Shown here one piece after another: positions 12,426 to 25,759 of a stretch of 64,000 nucleotides of DNA. The notes below the pieces were generated by a model. The model was not told the origin of the DNA, ran no database searches, and saw only the letters and a program-made list of their open reading frames with translations. The stretch lies in NCBI RefSeq assembly GCF_019578655.1, contig NC_063264.1, positions 19,704,429 through 19,768,428 of the forward strand, written 5' to 3'. This DNA comes from Ricinus communis. Lineage: Eukaryota; Streptophyta; Magnoliopsida; Malpighiales; Euphorbiaceae. The stretch's first letter is position 1, and every line of letters starts with the position of its first letter. The translations under genes were made by a program, and so were the position numbers.

Positions 12426-13600
12426 TTGTTTTCAAAAATTGATTTGAAATCTGGTTATCATCAAATTAGAATGAGAGAAGGTGATGAATGGAAAACAGCT
12501 TTTAAAACTAAACATGGTTTATATGAGTGGTTAGTAATGCCTTTTAGTTTAACTAATGCACCAAGCACTTTCATGAGATTGATGAATCATGTTTTAAGAG
12601 CATTCATAGGCAAATTTGTTGTTGTCTATTTTGATGATATCTTGGTTTATAGCAAAAATTTAGATGAGCATGTACAATATTTGACTTGTGTTTTTTATGT
12701 GCTTAGAGAAGAGAAGTTGTATGCTAATCTAAAGAAATGTTATTTTTGCACTAATGAAATTACTTTTCTTGGATATATTGTCAATGACAAGGGTATTTAT
12801 GTTGATCAAGAAAAGGTAAAAGTAATTAGAGAATGGCCAACACCCATAAGTGTAAGTGATGTAAGAAGCTTTTATGGTTTAGCTAGCTTTTATAGAAGGT
12901 TCATTAAGAATTTTTCTACCATAGCTGCACCTTTAACTGAATGCATAAAAAATAATGTTGGTTTTAAGTGGGGAATTGAACAAGATGAGGCTTTTAACTT
13001 GGTAAAAGACAAATTAAGTTCTGCACCCTTGTTATCTTTGCCAAATTTTACTAAACCTTTTGAGATTGAGTGTGATGCAAGTGGCATAGGTATTGGAGGA
13101 GTTTTGATGCAAGAAGGCAAGCCCATAGCATTCTTTAGTGGAAAGCTAAGTGGAGCAAGTCTAAACTACCCTACATATGACAAAGAGTTCTATGCATTGG
13201 TGAGGGTTCTAAAGACATGGTAGCATTACCTTGGCTACAAAGAATTCATAATTCATACTGACCATGAGTCCTTGAAGTATCTCAAAGGACAAGGAAAGCT
13301 CAACAAGAGACATGCAAAATGGGTGGAATTCATTGAATCCTTTCCATACATCATTAAGTACAACCAAGAGAAAGAAATGTGGTAACCGATGCATTGTCAA
13401 GAAGGTATGCCTTGATCTCTAAACTTGATGCAAAATTATTAGGATTTGAATACATCAAAGATCTTTATTCTAATGATCCTGATTTGGCTAATGTTTATGG
13501 GATATGTGAGAAAGGTGGTTTTGATAAGTTCTATAAGTTTGATGGTTTTCTTTTTCGGGAAAAAAATTGTGTGTGCCACAAAGTTCTTTGAGAGGGTTAC
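12426..13600 (+). pseudogene. Ty3/gypsy reverse transcriptase - RNase H (broken)
   Basis: The frame opens inside RT with [14 protein letters not shown] and contains the catalytic YFDD at residues 68-71 of the open frame ([12 protein letters not shown]), then the thumb region (FLGYIV). RNase H begins around residue 210 with [14 protein letters not shown]. An in-frame TAG at 13221-13223 follows VLKTW where the family has Gln. After it the RNase H continues ([15 protein letters not shown]). A one-base loss near 13376, just before the VTDALSRRY motif, shifts the frame, and a further frame change follows near 13590. RT copies element RNA to DNA and RNase H removes the RNA strand. The N-terminal part of RT is missing because of the insert at 11392-12424, so the product cannot work. 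Confidence 0.9.
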
Positions 13601-13604
13601 TTGT

Positions 13605-14770
13605 GAGAGGCACATAGTAGAGGTTTAATAGGACATTTTGGGATTAAGAAAACTTTGGATGTGTTGGGTGACCATTTCTTTTGGCCACACCTGAAAAGGG
13701 ATGTTGAGAGAATTTGTGAGAAATGCATTACTTGCAAACAAGCCAAATCCAAAGCAATTTCTATGGACTTTGTTTTAGGATTACCTAGGTCCAAGGGAGG
13801 GAGAGATTCTATTTTTGTTGTTGTGGACAGGTTTAGCAAAATGGCACATTTCATTCCATGTCACAAGACGGATGATGCAACCCATATTGTCAATCTATTC
13901 TTCAAGGAGATTGTAAGGCTACATGGAGTGCCAATGACCATTATGAGTGATAGGGATGTCAAATTCCTAAGTCACTTTTGGAAGACTCTTTGGGGAAAGA
14001 TGGGAACAAAGTTTTTGTATACTACAAGTTGTCATCCGCAAACGGATGGACAAACAGAGGTGGTCAATAGGACATTTGCAACACTTTTGAGGGCTACTGT
14101 CCAAAGAAATTTGAAGAATTGGGAAGAATGTTTGCCATATGTGAAATTTGCTTACAATAGGAGTGTGCATGGTTCAACAAATTGCTCACCCTTTGAAGTT
14201 GTATATGGATTCAATCCATTGACTCCATTGGATTTGCTACCATTGCCGTTGGACAAAGCTAATTTAGAGGGGAAACAAAAAGCTGAATTCATCAAGACTT
14301 TGCATGAGAAGGTGCATGCAAACATTGAGAAGAAGACACTCCAATATAAAAAGCAACACAACAAAGGATGGGAGCAAGTCATTTTTGAGCCTGGAGATTG
14401 GGTGTGGGTGCACTTGAGGAAGGAAAGATTTTCTAACCAAAGGGAATCAAAGCTTATGCTAAGAGGAGATGGTTCTTTTAGAGTGTTTCAACGCATAAAC
14501 AACAATGCCTACAAGCTAGAACTTCCAAGTGAGTATGGCAATGTTAGTGCTACTTTCAATGTTAGTGGCTTGTCTTTGTTTGATGTAGCTGATGAAGATG
14601 ATGGAGCTAATTTGTGGACAAATCCTTTTGAAGAAAGGGGGAATGATGTGAATCTAAGTTTAAAGCTTAAAGAGATCCAAGATACATTAATAGTACAAGA
14701 AGGCCCAATCACAAGGTCCAAATCCAAGAAGCTTCAACAAGCCATATTGGGTTTAATTAGGGACATTTGA
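13605..14770 (+). pseudogene. Ty3/gypsy integrase with CR-like C-terminus
   Basis: The longest open frame starts at 13655, but homologous sequence ([10 protein letters not shown]) begins about 30 bases earlier behind a frameshift, so that ATG is not a real start. The HHCC zinc-binding end is visible as CEKCITC. The catalytic triad of the DDE core is present: D38 (SMDF), D99 (MSDRD) and E135 (GQTEVV), with 35 residues between the last two. A stretch of roughly twenty to thirty residues usual between the zinc finger and the first Asp is deleted (KSKA joins ISMDF). A GPY/F-like module follows ([17 protein letters not shown]). The tail [14 protein letters not shown] lies beyond the polypurine tract, inside the 3' LTR, a feature known for CRM elements whose CR motif overlaps the LTR. 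The protein would insert cDNA into chromatin. Confidence 0.88.
14631..14643 (+). other. Polypurine tract
   Basis: AAGAAAGGGGGAA directly precedes the 3' LTR start TGATGTG. It sits within the coding frame (EERGND). The composite element has a near-identical tract before its LTRs. Confidence 0.88.
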
Positions 14771-15437
14771 AAAGCCCAAGAATTTCAACCTAATAAGGCA
14801 TCCATGGAGGCCCAAGGAACAATATTTAACTTGTTTTTGTGTTAATAACAATTAGGGTTACATGTAGCCACCATATACAAGTTAATGGGGTAATTAATAC
14901 CAAGTAATGGCTATCAATGTGGGTAGTGGTTATTAAAAGCCACCATATACAAGTTAATGAGGTAATTAATACCAAGTAATGGCTATTAGTGTGGGTAGTG
15001 GTTACTAAAGCCATTTAAGAGTAAAAGTAATCCTATGTGTGTGAGTCTATTTTAGTAGTGTGTGCATGGACTTGTACTCTATATAAACAAGTCCTTTTCT
15101 TTCTTTTGAGCATGATTGAATTTGATATATGAATTATAACTTTGTTTGAGTTTTATTGTGAGGAATTTTATCTTTAATTTCTTGCTTGAACTTTGTGACT
15201 TATCAAGCTTTATTCTAGCTTATGGTGTCAAAATCTAAATCTTCGTTTTCTTGTTATTTATCAAACTTTTTTGTTTGTGGCATAAGAGAAAATTCAAAGT
15301 CTATCTTAGTATCTTTATCCTTGTTGGTAAAGGGGTTAAGTAGCATCAATCTTCTTACTTCAATCTTTGAACGATCCGAATTTGTGGATTAAATTGGTAA
15401 TTTCTAGTTTTCTTCTAATTTAACTTATCATAGTATT
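14644..15437 (+). repeat. Truncated 3' LTR of the CRM-like element
   Basis: It starts TGATGTGAATC and follows the 5' LTR until CATAGTATT, about 60 bp short of the LTR end. Primer-site-proximal U5 is missing. Nine to fourteen bases (CTTACTTCAATCTT, 15438-15451) that duplicate 15354-15367 mark the break, then the sequence turns into an inverted copy of the LTR start. Confidence 0.85.
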
Positions 15438-15446
15438 CTTACTTCA

Positions 15447-15486
15447 ATCTTGGATCTCTTTAAGCTTTAAACTTGGATTCACATCA
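15447..15486 (-). repeat. Inverted 40-bp copy of the LTR 5' (U3) end forming the element's right terminus
   Basis: These 40 bases are the reverse complement of the start of the 3' LTR (14644-14683) with one mismatch, ending in TTCACATCA. The target-site duplication TTTAT begins at the next base. The integrated molecule therefore carried a U3-type end on both sides. Confidence 0.85.
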
Positions 15487-18400
15487 TTTATAAATATTAG
15501 AAAACAACCACGTAATATAGGGATATTTATCAATCGGAGAAAATAACACTAATTTTTATATATTTGTGAGTATAAGGAAACAACCCCTTAAATGGATTAA
15601 TTCTATAATATGAGAAAACAACCCCGTAAAAGGGGTATATTTGTCAATATAAGAAAATAACCACTAAAACGTGTATATTTATGAATTTTAGAAAACAACC
15701 CTATAATAGTGCTAATAATTTAATATGAGAAAACGACCCCATAAAAGAGGTATATTTATCAATATAAGAAAATAACCCTGTAAAACGTGTATATTTATGA
15801 ATCTCATAAAACAACTCCGTAAAAGTAGTGCAATTGCGAGTATAAGAAAACACTCTTGTAGAATGGATAAATTTTTTAATATGAGAAAACAACCTCGTAG
15901 AAGGGGTATATTTATATATATGAAAAAAGAACACCGTAATACGGGGATATTTATCAATCGGAGAAAATAACCCTGTAATTTTGATATAGTTGTGAGTATG
16001 AGAAAACAACCCCTTGAATGGGTTAATTTTATAATATGAGAAAACAATCCAGTAAAAGTGGTATATTTGTGAATATAAGAAAATAATCCCATAAAACATA
16101 AGTATTTATGAATCTGAGAAAATAACCCCATAAAAGTAGTGTAATTGCCAGTCTAAGAAACCAGCCTCGTAGAATGGGTAAATTTTTTAATATGAGAAAA
16201 AGCCTCGTAGAAGGGATAAATTTATAAATATGAGAAAATGGCCTCGTAGAAGGGGTATATTTATAAATATTAGAAAATAACACTGTAATTTTGGTATATT
16301 TGTGAGTATAAGAAAACAACCCCTTAAATGGATTAATTTTATAATATAATAAAACAAGTCCTTAAAAGTGGTATATTTGTCAATATAATAAAATAATCCC
16401 GTAAAACATGCTTATTTATGAATCTGAGAAAATAACACTGTAAAACTAGTGTAATTGCGAGTCTAAGAAAACTGCCTCGTAGAACGAGTAAACTTTTTAA
16501 TATGAGAAAACAGCTTCGTAGAAGAGGTAAATTTTTTAATATGAGAAAACAACCCCGTAAGAGAGTTATATTTATAAATATTAGAAAACAACCCCGTAAT
16601 ATGGAGGGGAATATTTATCAATCGAAGAAAATAACCCCATAATTTTGGTATTTTGGTATATTTGTGAGTATGAGAAAACAACCCATTAAATGGGTTAATT
16701 TTATAATATGAGAAAACAATCTCGTAAAAGGGGTATATTTGTCAATATAGGAAAATAACCCCTAAAACATGTATATCTATGAATTTGAGAAAACAACCCT
16801 ATAATAGTGCTAATAATTTAATATGAGAAAATGACCCTATAAAAATGGTATATTTATCAATATAAGAAAATAATCCCGTAAAATGTATATATTTATGAAT
16901 TTTAGAAAATAACTCCGTAAAAGTAGTGCAATTGCGAGTCTAAGAAAATAGTCTCGTAGAACGGATAAATTTTTTAATATGAGAAAACAGCCTCGTAGAA
17001 TTTGTATATTTATATATATTAAAATACCAACCTCGTAATATGGGGATATTTATCAATCCGAGAAGATAACCTTGTAATTTTGATATATTTGTGAGTATGA
17101 GAAAACAACCCCTTAAATGGGTTAATTTCATAATATGAGAAAATAATCCCGTAAAAAAGTTTTATTTGTGAATATAAGAAATTAATCGTGTAAAACTTGT
17201 GCATTTATGAATATGAGAAAATAACCCCGTAAAAGTAGTGTAATTGCGAGTCTAAAAAAACATCCTTGTAGAACGGGTAAATTTTTAAAATGAGAAAACA
17301 ACCTCATAGAAGGGGTGAATTTTTTAATATGAGAAAATTACCCCGTATGAGAGGTATATTTATAAATGAAAAGACAGAAAACAACCTCGTAAAAGGGGTA
17401 TATTTGTCAATATAAGAAAATAACCCCTAAAATGTGTATATTTATGAATTTGAGAAAACAACCACATAATGTAGCTAATAATTTAATATGAGAAATCGAC
17501 CCCATAAAAGAGGTATATTTATCAATATAAGAAAATAACCCAGTAAAACGTATATATTTATGAATCTCATACAACAACTCCGTAAAAGTAGTGCAATTAC
17601 GAGTCTAAGAAAACAGTCTCGTAGAATGGATAAATTTTTTAATATGAGAAAACAGTCTCGTAGAACGGGTATATTTATATATATTAAAAAACAACCCCGT
17701 AATATGGGGATATTTATCAATCGAAGAAAATAACCCTGTAATTTTGGTATATTTGTGAGTATGAGAAAATAACCCTTTAAATGGGTTAATTTTATAATAT
17801 GAGAAAACAATCTCGTAAAAGTGGTATATTTGTAAATATAAGAAAATAATTCCGAAAAAGTAGTGTAATTGCGAGTTTAAGAAAACAGCCTCGTAGAAGG
17901 GGTAAATTTTTTAATATGAGAAAACAACCCCGTAATACGGGGATATTTATCAATCGAAGAAATTAACCCCGTAATTTTGGTATATTTGTAAGTATGAGAA
18001 AACAACCTCTTAAATGGGTTAATTTTATAATATGAGAAAACAACCCCGTAAAAGATGTATGAGAACAACCCCGTAAGAGGGGTATATTTATAAATATTAG
18101 AAAACAACCCGAAATATGGATATATTTATCAGTCGGAGAAAAAATCCAGTAATTTATGTATATTTGTGAGTATGAGAAAACAACCCGTTAAATGGGTTAA
18201 TTTTATAATATGAGAAAACAACCTCGTAAAAGGGGTATATTTTTCAATATAAGAAAATAACCCTGTAATACGTGTATATTTATGAATTTAAGAAAACAAC
18301 CCCATAATAGTGCTAATAATTTAATATGAGAGATCGACCCGGTAAAATTGGTATATTTATTAATTTGAGAAAACAAATCCGTAGAAGTAGTGTAATTGCG

Positions 18401-21400
18401 AGTCTAAGAAAACAGAGTCATAGAAGGGGTAAAATTTTTAATATGACAAAGCAATCCCGTAAGAATGGTATATTTATAAATATTAGAAAATAACCTCGTA
18501 ATGCAGGGATATTTATCAGTCAGAGAAAATAACCCCGTAATTTTGGTATACTTGTAAGTATGAGAAATTGACCCCTTAAATGGGTTACTTTTATAATATG
18601 AGAAAACAATCCCGTAAAAGGGGTATATTTGTAGAAATAAGAAAATAACCCCGTAAAATGTGTATATTTATGAATTTGAGAAAAAAACCCCGTAATAGTG
18701 CTAATAAGTTAATATGAGAAAACGACCCCGTAAAAGTGGTATATTTATCAATACAAGAAAATAACTACGTAGAATGTGTATATTTATGAATCTGAGAAAA
18801 CAACTTCATAAAAGTAGTATAATTGCGAGTCTAAGAAAACAGAGTTGTAGAAGGGGTAATTTTTTTAATATGACAAAACAACCCCGTAAGAAGGGTATAT
18901 TTATAAATATTAGAAAACAACCCGTAATACGGGGATATTTATCATACAGAGAAAATAACCCCGTAATTGTGGTATATTTGTAAGTATGAGAAAACAACCC
19001 CTTAAATGGGTTAATTTTATAATATGAGAAAACAACCCCGCAAAAGGGGTATATTTGTAGATATTAGAAAATAACCCCGCAAAACGTGTATATTTATGAA
19101 TTTGAAAAAAAAATTCCATAATAGTGCTAATAATTTAATATAAGAAAACGACCCCGTAAAAGTGGTATATTTATCAATATAAGAAAATAACCGAGTAAAA
19201 CGTGTATATTTATGAATATGAGACAACAAACCGGTAAAAGTAGTGTAATTGCGAGTCTGAGAAAAATGCCTCGCATATGGGGATATTTATTAATCAGAGA
19301 AAATAACCCCGTAATTTTTGGTATATTTTTGAATATCGGAAAACAACCCCTTAAATGAGTTAATTTTATAATATGAGAAAACAACCATGTAAAGGGGGTA
19401 TATTATCAATATAAAAACATAACACCATAAAAATGGTATATTTCTCAAAATAAGAAAACAACTCTATAAAACGTGTATATTAATGGATCTGAGAAAACAA
19501 CCTGTTAAACTATTGTAACAGCGAGTCTGAAAAAACAGCCTCGTAGAAGGGGTAAATTTTTAAATATGAGAAAACAATATAATACGGGGATATTTATCAA
19601 TCGGTAAAAATAACCGCGTAATTTTGGTATATTTGTGAGAATGAGAAAGCAATCCCTTAAATTGGTTAATTTTATAATATGAGAAAACGACCCCGTAAAA
19701 TTGGTATAGTTATCAATATAAGAGAATAACGTCGTAAAACATGTATATTTATGAATCTGCAAAAATAACTCCGTAAAAGTAGTATAATTATGACTAAGAA
19801 AACAGCCTCGTAGAAAGGATAAATTTTTAAATATGAGAAAACAACTCCATAAGAGGGGTATATTTATAAATATAAGAAAATAGCCTCGTAATACGGGAAT
19901 ATTTATCAATTAGAGAAAATTATCCCGTAATTATCGTATATTTGTAAGTATGAGAAAACAACTCCTTAAATGGGTTAATGTTATAATATGAGAGAATAAC
20001 CCCGCAAAAGGGTGTATTTGTCAATATAAGAAAATAACCCCGTAAAATGTGTACATTTCTGAATTTGAGAAAACAACCCCAAAATAGTGCTAATAACTTA
20101 ATATGAGAAAACGACCACATAAAAGTGGTATATTTATTAATAAAAGAAATAACCTCGTAAAACATATATATTTATAAATTTGAGAAAACAACCACGTAAA
20201 AGTAGTGTAATTGCAAGTTTGAGAAAACAACCTTGTAGAAGGAGTAAATATTTTAATATGAGAAAACAGCCTCGTAGAAAGGGTAAATTTTTAAATCTGA
20301 GAAAACAACCCCGTAATACGGGCATATTTATCAATCTGAGAACATAATCGCGTAATTTTGGCGTATTTGTGAGTAAAACAACGCCTCAAATGGGTTAATT
20401 TTATTATATGAGAAAACAACCCCATAAAAGGGGTATATTTATAAATATTAGAAAATAATCCCGTTATACGGGAATATTTATCAATTAGAGAAAATAACCC
20501 CGTAAAATGTGTATATTTATGAATTTGAGAAAACAACACCAAAATAGTGCTAATAATTTAATATGAGAAAATGCCCACGTAAAAGTGGTATATTTATGAA
20601 TATAAGAAAATAACCACGTAAAGCACGTATATTTATGAATCTGAGAAAATAACCCCGTAAAAATAGTATAATTGCGAGTTTGAGAAAATAGCCTCGTAGA
20701 AGGGGTATATTTTTTAATATGAGAGCACAACCTCGTAGAAAGAATAGATTTTTTAATATGAGAAAATAACCCAGTAGTACAGGGATATTTATCAACCGTA
20801 GAACATAACCCCGTAATTTTGGCGTATTTGTTAGCAAAACGCCTTAAATGGGTTAATTTTATAATATGAGAAAACAACCCCATAAATGGGGTATATTTGT
20901 CAATATAAGAAAGTAACCCCGTAAAACATGTATATTTATGAATTTAAGAAAACAACCCCAAAATAGTGCTAATAATTTAATATGAGAAAACGACCTCGTA
21001 AAAGTGGTATATTTATCAATATAAGAAAATAACCATGTAAAACGTGTATATTTATGAATTTGAGAAAATAACTCCATAAAAATAGTGTAATTGCTACTCT
21101 AAGAAAACAACCTCGTAGAAGGGGTATATTTATAAATATTAGAAAACAGCCCCGTAATACGAGGATATTTATCAATCGTAGAAAATAACCCCGTAAGTTT
21201 GGTATATTTGTGAGTATAAGAAAATAACCCCTTAAATGGGTTAATTTTACAATATGAGAATACAACCCCGTAAAATGGATACATTTGTTAATATAAGAAA
21301 AATCTTCGTAAAACGTGTATATTTATTAATTTAAGAAAACAACCCCATAATAGTGCTAAATATTTAATATGAGAAAACGACCATGTAAAAGTGTTATATT

Positions 21401-24400
21401 TATCAATATAAGAAAATAACCTCGTAAAACGTGTATATTTATGATTTTAAGAAAACAACCCCATAATAGTGCTAAATATTTAATATGAGAAAACGACCCT
21501 GTAAAAGTGTTATATTTATCAATATAAGAAAATAACCTAAAAACGTGTATATTTATGAATCTGACAAAACAACTCCGTAAAAATAGTGTAATTGCGAGTC
21601 ACAGAAAACAGCGTCGTAGAAGGTGTAAATTTTTAAATATGAAAAAACAGCACCGTAAGAGGGGTATATTTATACATATTAGAAAATAACCCCGTAAGGA
21701 AATATATATCAATCAGAGAAAATAACACCGTAATAATGGTATATTTATAAGTTAAGAATATAACCCCATAAAATTGCTAATAATTTAATATGAGAATACG
21801 ACCCCGTAAAAATTGCATATATATCAATATAAGAAAATAATCCCGTAAAATGTGTATATTTATGAACTTGAGAAAACAACCCCGTAAAAGTATTGTAATT
21901 GCGAGTCTGAGAAAACAGCCTCGTAAAAGGGTAAATTTTTTAATATGAGAAAACAAGCCCGTAATGTGACGATATTTATCAATCGGAGAAAATAACCCCG
22001 TAATTTTGGTATATTTTTTAGTATGAGAAAACAACCCTTTAAATGGGTTAATTTTATAATATGAGAAAATAATCCCATAAAATGGGTATATTTATCAATA
22101 TAAGAAATAACCCCATAAAACATGTAGATTTATGAATTTGAGAAAATAACCCTATAACAGTGCTAATAATTTAATATGAAAAAACGATCCGTAAAAGTGA
22201 TATATTTATCAATATAAGAAAGTAACAAAGTAAAACATGTATTTTTATGAATTTGAGAAAAAAAACCCTGTAAAAGTAATGTAATTGCAAGTATGAGAAA
22301 ACAGCATCGTAGAAGGGGTAAATTATTTAATATGACAAAACAGCCTCATAGAAGTGGTAAATTTATTAATATGAGAAAACAACAACATAATACGGGGATA
22401 TGTATCAATTGGAGAAAATAACCCCGTATTTGTATATTTGTGAGTAGAACAACGCCTTAAATGGGTTAATTTTATAATATGAGAAAACAACCCCGTAAAA
22501 TGGGTATATTTTGTCAATTTAAGAAAATAACCCGTAAAAGTGGTATATTTGTCAATATGAGAAAATAACCCCGTAAATTGTGTATATTTATGAATTTAAG
22601 AAAATAACCCCGTCAAAGTATTATGATTGCGAGTCAGAGAAAATAGCCTTGTGGAAGGGTAAATTTTTTAATATGAGAAAACAACCCCGTAATACGGGGA
22701 TATTTATCAGTCGGAGAAATAACCCCGTAAAATGTGTATATTTATGAATTTGAGAAAACAACTCCATAATAGTGCTAATAATTTAATATGAGAAAATGAC
22801 CCCATAAAAGTGGTATCTTTACCAATATAAGAAAATAACCACATGAAACGTGTATATTTATGAATCTGCAAAAATAACTCCGTAGAAGTAGTGTAATTGC
22901 AAGTCTAAGAAAACAGCCTCGTAGAACGAGTAATTTTTTAATATGAGAAAACAACCTCATAAGAGGGGTATATTTATAAATATTAGAAAATAATCCCGTA
23001 ATATTGGGATATTTATCAATTAGAAAAAATAACCCCGTAATTTTGGTACATTTGTGAGTGTGAGAACACAACTCCTTAAACGAGTTAATTTTATAATATG
23101 AGAAAACAACACCGTAAAAGGGCAATATTTATCAATATAAATAAATAACCCCATAAAAATGGTATATTTATTAATATAAGAAAATAACCTCGTAAAACGT
23201 GTATATTTATAAATTTGAGAAAACAGCCTTGTAGAAGGGGTAAATTTTTAACATGAGAAAACAACCCTGTAATACGGGGATATTTATCAATCGTAGAAAA
23301 TAACCCCGTAAAATGTGTATATTTATGAATCTGAGAAAACAACTGCAAAAAAGTAGTGTAATTGTGATTCTGAGAAAATAGCCTCGTAGAAGGAGTTAAT
23401 TTTTTAATATCAGAAAACAACCCCGCAAAAGGGGTATTATTTATAAATATTAGAAAACAACCCCGTAATGCGGGGATATTTATCAATCGAAGAAAATAAC
23501 CAAGTAATTTTGGTATATTTATGAATGTGAGAACACAACTCCTTAAACGGGTTAATTTTATAATATGAGAAAACAACCCCGTAAAAGTGGTATAGTTATC
23601 AATATAAGAAAATAATCCCGTAAAACATGGGTATTTATGAATCTGAAAAAACAATCCTGTAAAAGTACTGTAATTGCAAGTTCAAGAAAACACCCTCGTA
23701 GAACGAGTAAATTTTTTAATATGAGGAAACAACCTTGTATAAGGGGTAAGTTTTCTAATATGGAAAAACAACCCCGTAAGAGGGGTATAATTATATATAC
23801 TGAAAAACAACCCTGTAGTATGAGGATATTTATCAATCGGAGAAAATAACCCCATAATTTTGGCATATATGTGAGTATGACAAAACAAACCCTTATGAGA
23901 AAACAACCCCGTAAAATGGGTATATTTATCAATATCATAAAATAACCTCAAAAAACTTATATATTTATCAATTTGTGAAAACAACCCCATAATATTGCTA
24001 ATAATTTAATATGAGAAAACTACCCCGTAAAAGTGGTCTATTTATCAATAGAAGAAAATAACCCCGTAAAATGTGTATATTTATAAATCTGAGAAAATAA
24101 CTCCGTAAAAGTAGTGTAATTGCGAACCGACAAAATAGCCTCAGAGAATGTAAATTTTTAATATGAGAAAATTTCGAGGAAGGGTATATTTATAAATATT
24201 GAAAAAATACCCCGTAATACGGGGATATTTATCAATCAGAGAAAATAACCCCGCAATTTTGGTATATTTGGAAAAACAGCCTCATAGAACGGGTAAATTT
24301 TTTAACATGAGAAAACAGCCTCGTAGAAGGGGTAAGTTTTTTAATATGAGAACAACCCCGTAAGAGGGGTATATTTATAAATATTAGAAAACAACCCGAA

Positions 24401-25759
24401 ATATGGAGATATTTATCAATCGGAGAAAATAACCTAGTAATTTATGTATATTTGTGAGTATAAGAAAACAACCCCTTAAATGGGTTAATTTTATAATATG
24501 AGAAAACAACCTCGTAAAAGGGGTATATTTGTCAATATAAGAAAATAACCCCGTAATACGTGTATATTTATGAATTTGAGAAAACAACCCCATAATAGTG
24601 CTAATAATTTAATATGAAAGAACAACCCCGTAAAAGTGGTATATTATGAATTTGAGAAAACAAATCCGTAGTAATAGTGTAATTGCGAGTCTAAGAAAAC
24701 AGAGTCATAAAAGGGGTAAAAATTTTAATATGACAAAGTAACCCCGTAAGAAGGGTATATTTATAAATATTAGAAAACAACCGCGTAATGCAGGGATATT
24801 TATCAGTCAAAGAAAATAACCCTGTAATTATAGTATACCCCGTAAAAGGGTATATTTGTAGATATAAGAAAATAACCCCATAAAACTTGTATATTTATGA
24901 ATTTGAGAATAAAACCTCGTAATAATGCTAATAATTTAATATGAGAAAACGACCCCGTAAAAGTGGTATATTTATCAATATAAGAAAATAACTACGTAGA
25001 ACGTGTATATTTATGAATCTGAGAAAACAACCCAAGAAAAGTAGTAGCACCAGAGTCTAAGAAAACAGAGTCGTAGAAGGGGTAAATTTTTTAATATGAC
25101 AAAACAACACTGTAAGAAGAGTATATTTACAAATATTAGAAAATAAACCCATAATATGGGGATATTTATCAATCAGAGAAAATAATCCTGTAATTATAGT
25201 ATATTTGTGAGTTTGGAAAAACAACCCCTTAAATGGGTTAATTTTATAATATGAGAAAACAATCCCTTAAAAGGAGTATATGTTGATATAAGAAAATAAC
25301 TGAGTAAAACGTGTATATTAAAGAATTTGGAAAAACAACTCCATAATAATGGTAATAATTTATATGGAAAAACGACATTGTAAAATTGGTATATTTATCC
25401 ATATAAGAAAATAACCCCGTAACATGTGTATATTTATGAATATGAGAAAACAACCCCGTAAAAATAGTATAATTGCGAGTCTGAGAAAACGGCCTCGTAG
25501 AAGGGGTGAAATTTTTAATATGAGAAAACAACCCCTTAATACGGGGATATTTATCAATCGGAGCAAATAACCCCGTAATTATTTTGGTATATTTGTGAGT
25601 ATGAGAAAACAACCCATTAAATGGGTTAATTTAATAGTATGAGAAAATAACCCCGTAAAAGGGGTATATTTGTCGATATAAGAAAATAACCCCGTAAAAC
25701 TTGTATATTTATTAATTTGAGAAAATAACTAATAATAGGTGTTATTAATTTAATATGAG
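15487..25759 (+). repeat. 39-bp satellite array, block 1b
   Basis: The same satellite and orientation continue after the CRM-like element. Successive copies of the ATAGTGCTAATAATTTAA monomer recur at spacings such as 422, 433 and 448 bp. Shorter spacings (about 333-382 bp) mark units that lost monomers. A block near 18060-19150 resembles 24350-25230 in its rare variants. No gene, RNA or other mobile element was seen here. The array runs into the sequence gap. Confidence 0.95.
18563..18988 (+). repeat. Representative complete higher-order repeat unit (426 bp, 11 monomers)
   Basis: This unit contains eleven monomers of 38-39 bp in the typical order. It begins with the TTAAATGGGTTA monomer and ends just before the next one at 18989. 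It is given as a reference for the array's period; flanking units differ by point changes and by missing monomers. Confidence 0.85.

Larger units (their letters stand above)
9609..15486 (+). mobile_element. Degenerate CRM-like Ty3/gypsy chromovirus with abnormal 3' terminus
   Basis: This is an LTR retrotransposon inserted in the satellite. The flanking 5-bp duplication TTTAT (9604-9608 and 15487-15491) is perfect, and removing the element restores one normal satellite monomer. In order it holds a 5' LTR, a primer-binding site, a short gag remnant, about 1 kb of foreign LTR-like DNA replacing most of gag, protease and the start of reverse transcriptase, then RT-RNase H, integrase with a C-terminal CR-like tail, a polypurine tract, and a truncated 3' LTR. 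The right end is not a U5 end but 40 bp of inverted LTR start. The LTR ends TGATG...CATCA, the tRNA-Met-type primer site and the pol reading frame running into the 3' LTR fit the CRM clade (family knowledge). A Reina-type assignment remains possible. The two LTRs show roughly 25-30 differences over about 790 bp by hand count. It cannot be autonomous. Confidence 0.8.

Noticed and set aside
239..25759. CRISPR array (short direct repeats)
   Set aside because: Repeats are contiguous and diverged with no unique spacers, and the host is a plant.
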